In this document: piece by piece, positions 7,663-13,883 of the stretch
Layout of the letters: each line of letters opens with the position of its first letter
Numbering within the stretch: the first letter of the stretch is position 1
Assembly (NCBI GenBank): GCA_958448635.1
Contig: CAUDEQ010000032.1
Coordinates: forward strand, 1-20,875
From: an uncultured Bacillota bacterium
GTDB taxonomy: Bacteria > Bacillota > Clostridia > Peptostreptococcales > Anaerovoracaceae
DNA length: 20,875 nt
Reading direction: 5' to 3'
Position numbers and translations under genes: made by a program
The notes under the pieces: model-generated
Told to the model about the DNA's origin: nothing
Databases searched by the model: none
What the model saw: only the letters and a program-made list of their open reading frames with translations

Positions 7663-7983
7663 ATGTCAGTAGTAAAGATAAATCAGGAAATGTTTGAACA
7701 GCAGGTGGAAAAAGAAGGAAAACCGGTTCTGGCTGAGTTTTGGGCTCCATGGTGCGTATACTGCAGAAGGATAGGTCCTGCATACGAAAAAATCGCACAG
7801 GAATACGGAGACGGGCTGATGGTGGGACAAGTCAATATAGACGAGGAGCAGCAGCTGGCCATAAAGAACAGCATAGAGGTGGTACCTACGCTGATATTGT
7901 TCAAGGACGGGCAGGCAGCAGGTTCCATCGTAGCGCCTGAATCGAAGAGCAGGATAGAGGAGTTCATAAAAGAGCACATGTGA
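7663..7983 (+). CDS. trxA: Thioredoxin with CVYC active site
   Basis: A 106-residue thioredoxin, the cytoplasmic dithiol reductant recycled by thioredoxin reductase. The fold signatures are in order: FWAPWC at the active site (C31, C34), D60 in VNID, and the cis-proline P75 in EVVPTLILFKDG. The active-site pair is WCVYC instead of the usual WCGPC, so both inter-cysteine residues differ, which should alter redox potential; the tyrosine next to the second cysteine recalls the CPYC of glutaredoxins. AAGGAGGT lies before the ATG. trxB follows after 64 bases on the same strand, so the two form a functional pair. The length is normal for the family. Confidence 0.93.
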   Translation: MSVVKINQEMFEQQVEKEGKPVLAEFWAPWCVYCRRIGPAYEKIAQEYGDGLMVGQVNIDEEQQLAIKNSIEVVPTLILFKDGQAAGSIVAPESKSRIEEFIKEHM

Positions 7984-8047
7984 TAAAGGCTCATCATCGA
8001 AGCAATATATATGTATGCTTTGCTGAGAAGGAAGAAGGAGATCGGAC

Positions 8048-8968
8048 ATGGAACGCATATACGATATGATAGTTATAGGGGGAGGTCCGGCGGGATATAC
8101 TGCAGCTCTATACGGTGCCAGAGCAGGTCTTGAGACTGTAGTTCTGGAAAAGCTTTCAGCAGGAGGGCAGATGGCCCTCACCATGCAGATAGACAATTAT
8201 CCGGGTTTTGAAGAGGGCGTCGACGGATTTTCACTGGGAGAGAAAATGCAGGCGGGAGCCGAGAGGTTCGGAGTCGTCACCGAGCTGGCTGAGGTCAGTT
8301 CTGTGCAGCTTGACGGCGAGATCAAAATTGTGGAAACGGATCAAGGCGCCTTCAAGGGGCGCACGGTGGTCATTGCCACAGGTGCAAACCCACGCAGGCT
8401 GGGCGCTGAAAACGAGGAGGCTCTCGTGGGAAGGGGCGTCAACTACTGTGCAGCGTGCGACGGTATGTTTTATAAGGGAAAGCATGTGGCCGTCATAGGA
8501 GGAGGAAACTCTGCAGCGGCAGACGCTACGATACTCTCCAGACTTGCGGGTAAGGTGTCCATGGTACACAGGCGTGACAGTCTAAGAGCCGATAATGTAT
8601 ACCGAAAGGCTCTGGAGAAGACGGATAATCTTGAGTTCATCTGGGACAGCGTTGTCGATGAGCTGATATACGATGATAAGCTGACGGGGATAAAACTCAG
8701 GAATGTAAAGACAGGCCGGGAATCGGTGCTGGACTGCGACGGAGTATTCATCAGCGTCGGACGTGCGCCGGCAACTGAGCTTTTCGGGGAGAGCCTGGAG
8801 CTTGACGCAGGCGGTTATATCGTCGCCGATGAATCGACCAGAACCAATGTGCCGGGAGTGTATGCCGCAGGAGACGTCAGAACAAAAGAACTTAGACAGG
8901 TTGTAACTGCAGTGGCAGACGGAGCCATGGCGGCGCATTATGCGGAAAAATACCTGGCTGAAGGATAA
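8048..8968 (+). CDS. trxB: Thioredoxin-disulfide reductase
   Basis: A 306-residue low-molecular-weight flavoprotein that passes electrons from a pyridine nucleotide through FAD to thioredoxin. The FAD-binding GGGPAG (11-16), redox CAAC (C134, C137, in NYCAACDG), second dinucleotide motif GGGNSA (151-156), HRRDSLRA (174-181) and the C-terminal FAD motif VYAAGDVR are all in place. The HRR segment is the usual NADPH 2'-phosphate site, so NADPH is the likely donor. The canonical redox motif is CATC; the Thr-to-Ala change is conservative. AAGGAG lies before the ATG. Downstream partner of the thioredoxin at 7663, with a terminator-like hairpin after its stop. Confidence 0.95.
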   Translation: MERIYDMIVIGGGPAGYTAALYGARAGLETVVLEKLSAGGQMALTMQIDNYPGFEEGVDGFSLGEKMQAGAERFGVVTELAEVSSVQLDGEIKIVETDQGAFKGRTVVIATGANPRRLGAENEEALVGRGVNYCAACDGMFYKGKHVAVIGGGNSAAADATILSRLAGKVSMVHRRDSLRADNVYRKALEKTDNLEFIWDSVVDELIYDDKLTGIKLRNVKTGRESVLDCDGVFISVGRAPATELFGESLELDAGGYIVADESTRTNVPGVYAAGDVRTKELRQVVTAVADGAMAAHYAEKYLAEG

Positions 8969-8977
8969 GAGAAAAAT

Positions 8978-9016
8978 AAAGCCTGCTTCTATGATGGAAC
9001 ATCAGAGGCGGGCTTT
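8978..9016 (+). terminator. Probable terminator of trxA-trxB
   Basis: Long stem starting AAAGCCTGC and closing with GGGCTTT, with a two-base bulge and a GAA loop. The T-run after it is weak (TTTGCTGATTATT), so termination may be partial. Confidence 0.55.
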
Positions 9017-9121
9017 GCTGATTATTGCGCAGTTTTGCCGGAATTAAAGTGCAGGAATTAAAGGACTCATAGGCGCTCTTTACATATCAGAATAGAAAAG
9101 GAAAAAATTTTTAAAAAAATA

Positions 9122-9148
9122 TTAGCACTCACTATTGACGAGTGCTAA
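9122..9148. promoter_or_regulatory. CIRCE element (HrcA operator)
   Basis: TTAGCACTC (9122-9130), nine-base spacer, GAGTGCTAA (9140-9148): a perfect match to the CIRCE inverted repeat bound by the heat-shock repressor HrcA. The downstream arm overlaps the -35 box of the hsp20 promoter, a position that fits direct repression. Confidence 0.97.
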
Positions 9149-9163
9149 CAAAAGGTATATAAT
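9135..9163 (+). promoter_or_regulatory. Sigma-A promoter of the hsp20-dnaJ unit
   Basis: -35 TTGACG (9135-9140), 17-base spacer, perfect -10 TATAAT (9158-9163). The -35 lies within CIRCE, so HrcA and RNA polymerase compete. Leader to the start codon is about 58 bases. Confidence 0.85.
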
Positions 9164-9192
9164 GAGGCCATAAAGAAAAGAAAAGCAATTGA

Positions 9193-9206
9193 CCGGATTT
9201 ATCCGG
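9193..9206 (+). other. Small inverted repeat in the hsp20 leader
   Basis: CCGGATTTATCCGG: a five-base-pair stem with a TTTA loop, ending about nine bases before the GGAGGT ribosome site. It could stabilise the 5' leader; a thermosensor role is only a guess. Confidence 0.35.
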
Positions 9207-9228
9207 AATGGGAATGGAGGTAAATACA

Positions 9229-9672
9229 ATGTTAATGACAAACTTTTTAGGAGAAAACTTATTCGATGATTTCTTCAGCGATTTCATCAGACCGGAACGA
9301 AGGGCGCTGAACTGCAGCACATCAGCATCATCCCTGATGCGTACAGACGTGAAGGATACAGAGGATGGATATGAGCTCCATGTGGAGCTTCCGGGATACA
9401 AGAAGGAGAATGTAAGCGCAGAGCTTAAGGACGGTACTCTGCTGATTACAGCTTCCACTAAATCCGAAAACGAAGAGAAGGATGAAAAGGGTAAGTTCAT
9501 CAGAAGAGAGAGATTCAGCGGAAATTGCAGCAGAAGCTTCTATGTAGGCGACGCAGTGGAGCAGGAGGATATCAAGGCAAAATTCGAGGACGGCATCCTT
9601 AAGATATTAGTGCCTAAGAAAGAAAACAAGCCGGAACTGGAGAAAAGAAAATTCATTGCGATCGAAGGCTAA
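9229..9672 (+). CDS. Small heat-shock protein (Hsp20/alpha-crystallin family)
   Basis: A 147-residue holdase chaperone that binds unfolding proteins in the cytoplasm. Three in-frame ATGs occur at 9208, 9214 and 9229; the last is chosen because GGAGGT lies seven bases before it. The N-terminal arm (1-36) holds the Phe-rich LFDDFFSDF; the alpha-crystallin domain runs about 37-130 with ELPGYKKENV (53-62) and the conserved FEDGILKILVPK (119-130). The C-terminal tail ends KFIAIEG, where I143-A-I145 is the IxI motif used for oligomer assembly. The gene is first behind a CIRCE-controlled promoter, so it should be induced by heat via HrcA, and an intrinsic terminator separates it from the DnaJ gene. 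Confidence 0.95.
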   Translation: MLMTNFLGENLFDDFFSDFIRPERRALNCSTSASSLMRTDVKDTEDGYELHVELPGYKKENVSAELKDGTLLITASTKSENEEKDEKGKFIRRERFSGNCSRSFYVGDAVEQEDIKAKFEDGILKILVPKKENKPELEKRKFIAIEG

Positions 9673-9720
9673 CGCTTTTAAGAAAGTAAGCGGGCGCCTT
9701 TGCAGCAGGAAAACTACAGG

Positions 9721-9753
9721 CGGGGATGCAGCATCAGGTGCATCCCCGTTTTT
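9721..9753 (+). terminator. Intrinsic terminator between hsp20 and the DnaJ gene
   Basis: Perfect ten-base-pair stem CGGGGATGCA / TGCATCCCCG with an eight-base loop, followed by TTTTT (9749-9753). It ends only 17 bases before the DnaJ start codon, so it probably acts as an attenuator that lowers dnaJ relative to hsp20. Confidence 0.9.
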
Positions 9754-9770
9754 AAAGGTGGGGTGTTAAA

Positions 9771-10742
9771 ATGAAAAAGAGAGATTGTTATGAAGTCCTG
9801 GGCATAGGACGAAATGCATCGGAAAAGGAAATAAAGTCCGCCTACAGAAAGCTGGCAAAGAAATATCACCCTGATATGAATAAGGACAGCGGAGACGCCG
9901 GAGAGAAGTTCAAGGAGCTGTCTGAGGCTTATGACATTTTGAAGGATCCTGAAAAGAAGAAGCTCTATGACAGATTCGGCTACGCAGCCTTTGATGAAGC
10001 AGGTAATCCCGGCAGCTCAGCAGGAAACGGCGATCATTCATATGGCAGTCAGAGAGGCTTTTATAAGGGCTTCCATCGTCAGCCCCATCAGGGAAGCGGA
10101 GGAGGCTACAGGGAGTATCATTTCACAGGAGGTGATTTCGAAGGTTTTAACGGCGGCTTCAGCGGCGGTTTCGGAGATATTTTCTCCGATATATTCGGCG
10201 ATGAGGCAGGAGCGGCAAGAGGCGGAGATATAGAATCTGAAATTACGATTTCCTTCGATGAAGCGGCCTTCGGCTGCACAAGGAAGCTGTATCTTCAGGG
10301 AAACGAAGGTAAGCCCTTTGAGGTGAAGATACCTGCCGGCATCGGAGAAGGTCAGAGCATAAGGCTCAGAGGAAACGGAAGAAGCGTGGGGAACGGCAGT
10401 CAGCCCGGAGACATGTATATAAAGATACACATATCTCCGAAGGAAGGATATGAGAGAAGGGGTATGGACATATATACTACGGAGGAAATCCCATATACAA
10501 CAGCGGTGTTGGGCGGGAAGGCTGTATTCAGAACCATATACGGAAAGGTGAGATGCAATATTCCCGCAGGTACTCAGTCAGGCAGCATGATACGAATCAA
10601 GGACAAGGGCATCGTTTCCATGAAGGATCCGTCGGTACACGGCGATGAATACGTTACCGTGCAGATAAAGGTTCCGGTAAATCCGTCGGGAAAGGAGCTG
10701 GAGAAAATAAAGGAGCTGCAGAAGCTTCAAGAGGTATCTTAA
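9771..10742 (+). CDS. DnaJ-type co-chaperone without zinc finger (class B, CbpA-like)
   Basis: A 323-residue J-domain protein. The J domain is residues 1-70, with the Hsp70-activating HPD at 33-35. It is followed by a Gly/Phe-rich linker (about 75-140, many GG and GF pairs) and two C-terminal beta-domains for substrate binding (about 145-315). The four CxxCxGxG zinc motifs of true DnaJ are missing, and GCTRKLYLQG and RCNIPAGTQSGSMIRIKDKG match class-B proteins such as CbpA. It would deliver clients to DnaK; no dnaK or grpE is in the window. AAAGGTGGGG precedes the ATG. The only promoter visible upstream is the CIRCE promoter of hsp20, through a terminator. Confidence 0.93.
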   Translation: MKKRDCYEVLGIGRNASEKEIKSAYRKLAKKYHPDMNKDSGDAGEKFKELSEAYDILKDPEKKKLYDRFGYAAFDEAGNPGSSAGNGDHSYGSQRGFYKGFHRQPHQGSGGGYREYHFTGGDFEGFNGGFSGGFGDIFSDIFGDEAGAARGGDIESEITISFDEAAFGCTRKLYLQGNEGKPFEVKIPAGIGEGQSIRLRGNGRSVGNGSQPGDMYIKIHISPKEGYERRGMDIYTTEEIPYTTAVLGGKAVFRTIYGKVRCNIPAGTQSGSMIRIKDKGIVSMKDPSVHGDEYVTVQIKVPVNPSGKELEKIKELQKLQEVS

Positions 10743-10767
10743 TATGATAACAAGATATGATAACAAG
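10742..10767 (+). repeat. Perfect 13-base tandem duplication
   Basis: ATATGATAACAAG occurs twice head to tail (10742-10754 and 10755-10767), starting on the last base of the DnaJ stop codon. Part of the second copy can pair with TATCATATCT (10790-10799) in a ten-base-pair stem with a long loop. Function unknown. Confidence 0.7.
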
Positions 10768-10882
10768 CTGCTGTGATGGAAATCGGCCATATCATATCTA
10801 CGACAGGAAATTTGAGTGATGATGATACTGCGTGTGATAAGCGATGGCTATGTAATATATTTTACATTTAACAGACAAGAAA

Positions 10883-10919
10883 AAAACGGGCGGCAAGCAG
10901 TAAAGCTTCCGCCCGTTTT
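10883..10919. terminator. Bidirectional terminator between DnaJ and NhaC-family genes
   Basis: Stem AAAACGGGCGG / CCGCCCGTTTT with an inner AAGC/GCTT extension and one bulged base. The minus strand has the longer T-run (TTTTTTTCTT), so it mainly ends the NhaC-family transcript; the plus strand has TTTTAT. Confidence 0.88.
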
Positions 10920-10977
10920 ATGATTGCATCCTGCTGCTGCCGGAAGATGTTTTATGCGGCAACATAACATTCTGACC

Positions 10978-12486
10978 TTAGGACACTGTCCTGGCCTCGA
11001 CACGGCGTTTGATTACCAGCAGCACAACCAGCAGTATAGCGATGGTAACAGGCATGCAGATCCATATATTCTTTACAAATCCTGTAATTACATATCCTAC
11101 GAATGAAACTGCGGCAACAGTCATGGCGTAAGGCAGCTGAGTGTTCACGTGGCTTATGTGATCGCACTGTGAGCCTGCAGATGACATTATTGTCGTGTCC
11201 GATATAGGTGAGCAGTGGTCTCCGCATACTGCACCTGCCATGCATGCAGATATGGACATGATCATCATGGTTTCATCAACACCTGCGAACATGCTTACCA
11301 CGATAGGAATGAGGATGCCGAAGGTTCCCCATGATGTTCCGGTGGCAAAGGCAAGAATGCATCCAACAAGGAATATTATCGCAGGCAGGAAGTTCATCAG
11401 TGCGCCGGCGCCGGCCTCCATGATGCCCGCTACATATTCTGCAGCACCAAGGCTGTCGGTCATGGCCTTGAGCGTCCACGCCAGCGTCAGTATGAGGATG
11501 GCGGGAACCATTGCCTTGAAGCCTTCCGGTATGCATTCCATGCTTACCCTGAAGGTTATTACATGTCTTGCAATGTAGTAAATTATGGTGAATATCAATG
11601 CGAATATACTTCCCGTTGAGAGCCCTACAGCTGCATCGCTGGAAGAAAAGGCTTCCACAAAGCCTGTTCCTGAGAAGAAGCCGCCTGTGTAGAGCATTCC
11701 GGCTGCGCAGCAGATTATGAGAACTATAACAGGGATAGCCAGATCGCAGGCTTTGCCGTTTTCATTATCGTTGCGGAATTCCGCATTTTCAAAGACTCTC
11801 TCCTTGACGGTGTATACGTCTCCGTTAAGTGCGTTGAGCTCGTGTGTCCTCATAGGTCCGTAGTTGATATTGAGAACAACGATAAAGATGACCATGAGAA
11901 TCGATAATATGGCGTAAAAATTATACGGTATGGCCTGGATGAAAACGGAGAAGCCGTCTTCGCCGGGAACGAAGCCTGTAACAGCTGCTGCCCATGAGGA
12001 TATAGGGGCGATGATGCATACAGGCGCTGCCGTACTGTCTACGATATATGCCAGCTTGGCTCTGGAAACATTGTGCTTGTCCGTAACAGGTCTCATTACG
12101 TTTCCCACGGTGAGACAGTTGAAATAGTCATCGACGAAGATGAGCACTCCAAGAACCAGCGTCGCAAGCTGTGCGCCTACACGTGACTTTATGTGGGTTT
12201 CGGCCCATCTGCCGAAGGCAGCGGAGCCTCCGCTTTTGTTCATCAGTGAAACTATGATTCCCAGTATTACCAGGAATACCAGAATACCTACGTTATAGCT
12301 GTCCGACAGACTGGCAACTATACCGTCGTTGAGCACATGCTCGAAGGTGCCCGTGAAGGTGAAGCCTGAAAAGAACAGCCCTCCCACTACGATGCCTATA
12401 AACAGCGAGCTGTATACCTCCTTGGTGATCAGAGCCAGACCTATGGCTAGAAATGGTGGGACAAGAGCCCATATTGTTCCGTACAT
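10978..12486 (-). CDS. NhaC-family Na+/H+ antiporter-type permease, predicted lysine transporter (LysW-like)
   Basis: A 502-residue inner-membrane protein with about eleven helices. The NhaC-type core motifs are present: VDDYFNCLTVGNVMRP (118-133), DSTAAPVCIIAPISSW (150-165) and GDHCSPISDTTIMSSAGSQC (422-441). The start at 12486 follows AGGAGG (12497-12502) by ten bases and gives a normal N-terminus; a longer frame from 12579 would add 31 charged, unlikely residues. The leader contains a lysine riboswitch with a terminator, so lysine should shut the gene off. NhaC-superfamily proteins in lysine-riboswitch regulons have been predicted to be lysine transporters (LysW); that fits better here than sodium homeostasis. 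Direction of transport is unproven, but repression by lysine favours uptake. Confidence 0.9.
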   Translation of the reverse strand: MYGTIWALVPPFLAIGLALITKEVYSSLFIGIVVGGLFFSGFTFTGTFEHVLNDGIVASLSDSYNVGILVFLVILGIIVSLMNKSGGSAAFGRWAETHIKSRVGAQLATLVLGVLIFVDDYFNCLTVGNVMRPVTDKHNVSRAKLAYIVDSTAAPVCIIAPISSWAAAVTGFVPGEDGFSVFIQAIPYNFYAILSILMVIFIVVLNINYGPMRTHELNALNGDVYTVKERVFENAEFRNDNENGKACDLAIPVIVLIICCAAGMLYTGGFFSGTGFVEAFSSSDAAVGLSTGSIFALIFTIIYYIARHVITFRVSMECIPEGFKAMVPAILILTLAWTLKAMTDSLGAAEYVAGIMEAGAGALMNFLPAIIFLVGCILAFATGTSWGTFGILIPIVVSMFAGVDETMMIMSISACMAGAVCGDHCSPISDTTIMSSAGSQCDHISHVNTQLPYAMTVAAVSFVGYVITGFVKNIWICMPVTIAILLVVLLVIKRRVEARTVS

Positions 12487-12595
12487 GATAAAAAAACCTC
12501 CTGTTCTTAAATGACAAGGCCGTCTTCGCCGATTGGCGGCGTCGGGCCGGATGAAATAAACATAGGAAATGCCGCACATTCGATATTTCCCATAT

Positions 12596-12623
12596 AAAAA
12601 AGCCGATAAGCCTCCTTATCGAC
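12596..12623 (-). terminator. Riboswitch-controlled terminator (expression platform)
   Basis: On the minus strand GTCGATAAG (12623-12615), loop GAGG, CTTATCGGC (12610-12602), then six T (12601-12596). ATAAGGA (12619-12613) in its left arm can instead pair with TCCTTAT (12651-12645), adjacent to and overlapping the 3' strand of aptamer helix P1: a clear antiterminator. Confidence 0.9.
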
Positions 12624-12644
12624 CGCATAAAAAGAACAGTACAT

Positions 12645-12810
12645 ATAAGGATAGCGCACCTGCCGCTGTTACGGCAGACAGTCATATGGCTATTGACCAT
12701 ATGCCCACTGCAGCTTCGCGCCCGATGCTGCAGTTCGGCGGACTTCGCCTCCGACCAGATCGATGCCCGCCGGCTCCCTGATCTTCTTCTGTTCCGCACC
12801 TCTATCGGTT
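12645..12810 (-). ncRNA. Lysine riboswitch aptamer (L box)
   Basis: Read on the minus strand the aptamer opens with GATAGAGGTGCG, contains the conserved CGCCGAA, a perfect seven-base-pair hairpin CTGCAGC/GCTGCAG, a hairpin TGGGCATATGG...CCATATGACTGTC and a last arm TGCCG...CGGCA, then closes with GGTGCGCTATC. GATAG (12806-12802) pairs with CTATC (12654-12650) as helix P1. Motifs and their order match the known lysine riboswitch. Lysine binding should stabilise P1 and leave the downstream terminator free to form, switching the NhaC-family gene off. Confidence 0.93.
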
Positions 12811-12818
12811 GATGTTGT

Positions 12819-12836
12819 ATATACCCGTAATGGGTA
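12819..12836. promoter_or_regulatory. CsoR-operator-like inverted repeat at the start of the riboswitch transcript
   Basis: ATATACCC-GTAAT-GGGTA. The left arm and the GGGTA half are identical, at the same spacing, to the csoR promoter operator at 16890-16910. It lies just downstream of the -10 box of the riboswitch promoter, where a repressor would block initiation. It may instead simply form a five-base-pair hairpin at the RNA 5' end. Confidence 0.4.
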
Positions 12837-12844
12837 CTTTTGAC

Positions 12845-12873
12845 AATATATCATTAAAATTTGTGCAAGTCAA
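12845..12873 (-). promoter_or_regulatory. Promoter of the lysine-riboswitch transcript
   Basis: On the minus strand, -35 TTGACT (12868-12873), 17-base spacer, -10 TATATT (12845-12850). Transcription would start near 12838, about 30 bases before the aptamer. Confidence 0.8.
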
Positions 12874-12903
12874 CCTAAAAAAATAAAAAATATTAAATAA
12901 TTT

Positions 12904-12950
12904 TTGTAAGTTTATACAAATGTTCTAAAACTATAAAGCGTAGTTTAGAA
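12904..12950. repeat. Two inverted repeats upstream of the riboswitch promoter
   Basis: TTGTA-N6-TACAA (12904-12919) and TTCTAAAACTA-N7-TAGTTTAGAA (12923-12950, one bulged A), in an AT-rich gap 30-80 bases upstream of the -35 of the riboswitch promoter. The rest of the 12874-13063 gap holds no gene; 13010-13050 carries an imperfect direct repeat around TTTAAGCTGCCATG. Confidence 0.4.
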
Positions 12951-13063
12951 AAATCTAAGCGTCAGATGCTGTTATGGACTGCAGTACCCGAACCGCAGCA
13001 ACGAATGCGGTCATTTAAGCTGCCATGATTTAAAGCTGCGATGGCGGACTTCAACTCATGATG

Positions 13064-13092
13064 TTGATATTTCTTCAAGCAGGTAGTATAAT
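13064..13092 (+). promoter_or_regulatory. Promoter of the Fe-S assembly genes
   Basis: -35 TTGATA (13064-13069), 17-base spacer, perfect -10 TATAAT (13087-13092). The leader to the first gene is only about 35 bases. Confidence 0.8.
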
Positions 13093-13133
13093 AATCCAGT
13101 ATGAAATTCTAAGATTTGAAAGGAAATTATGTA

Positions 13134-13868
13134 ATGCTCAAGGTAGAAAATCTCAGCTTCTCCGTAGGAGAAAACGGGGAAAGAACCAATATACTGACAG
13201 ATATAAGCTTCGATGTGGAAAAGGGCGAGCTTTTGGTAATCACAGGTCCCAACGGAGGAGGAAAGTCCACGCTGGCAAAGGTCCTGATGGGAATAGAAAA
13301 GGCAGACAGCGGCAGGATATTTCTTGAAGGCGAAGACATAAGCGATTATGACATAGATGAAAGAGCCAAGGCGGGAATCGGCTTTGCATTTCAGCAGCCG
13401 CCGAGATTCAAGGGAATGACTGTGGACAGGCTCATATCTCTGGCTGCCGGAGAGCAGAAGTCGGAGGCAGAATGCTGCGATCTCCTCAGCAGAGTAGGGC
13501 TTTGCGCCAAGGAATATGTCAAGAGAGAGGTGGACAGTACCTTGTCCGGCGGAGAGATGAAGAGGATAGAAATCGCCACAGTGCTGGCGAAAAAGCATAA
13601 GCTCTGCATCTTTGACGAGCCGGAGGCGGGTATAGATCTGTGGAGCTTTTCGATGCTGATACAGCAGTTTGAAGAGGTCAAGAAGGATAAGGAGCAAAGT
13701 ATAATAATAATCTCTCATCAGGAGAGGATAATACAGATGGCAGACAGGGTAATGGTAATAGAGGACGGAAGAATCGCAGGCGTCGGAGAAAGCGGCAAAA
13801 TGCTGCCTTCGCTGATGAAGCAGGGTCCATCATGCTGTTCATTTCTCAAGAATATGGAACAGATGTAA
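13134..13868 (+). CDS. sufC: SufC-like Fe-S cluster assembly ATPase
   Basis: A 244-residue ABC-type ATPase without membrane segments. Walker A is GPNGGGKST (38-46), Q-loop AFQQPP (85-90), signature LSGGEMKR (137-144), Walker B LCIFDEPEAGID (157-168) and the switch histidine H195. These and the following SufB-like gene identify it as the ATPase of a SUF-type scaffold complex, which opens the scaffold for Fe-S cluster assembly. The start at 13134 is the ATG after AAAGGA; a TTG six codons upstream (13116) has no better ribosome site. DEPEAGID, rather than the DETDSGLD of classical SufC, points to the branch found in archaea and strict anaerobes. The partner gene follows after 15 bases. Confidence 0.9.
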   Translation: MLKVENLSFSVGENGERTNILTDISFDVEKGELLVITGPNGGGKSTLAKVLMGIEKADSGRIFLEGEDISDYDIDERAKAGIGFAFQQPPRFKGMTVDRLISLAAGEQKSEAECCDLLSRVGLCAKEYVKREVDSTLSGGEMKRIEIATVLAKKHKLCIFDEPEAGIDLWSFSMLIQQFEEVKKDKEQSIIIISHQERIIQMADRVMVIEDGRIAGVGESGKMLPSLMKQGPSCCSFLKNMEQM

Positions 13869-13883
13869 AGGGAGGCAGGATAA

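Noticed and set aside
7460..7672. A 70-residue plus-strand frame before trxA
   Set aside because: No ribosome site, low-complexity charged composition, and it overlaps the trxA ribosome site and start; the region is better explained as regulatory.
9040..9063. Direct repeat GGAATTAAAG, two copies 14 bases apart, upstream of CIRCE
   Set aside because: Short, not placed on a promoter element, and plausible by chance in AT-rich sequence.
12293..12799. A 168-residue minus-strand frame over the start of the NhaC-family gene
   Set aside because: It runs through the lysine riboswitch and terminator and overlaps the real gene in another frame.
13056..13718. A 220-residue minus-strand frame opposite sufC
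   Set aside because: It covers the sufC promoter and Walker A region in antisense, with no ribosome site and no family resemblance.
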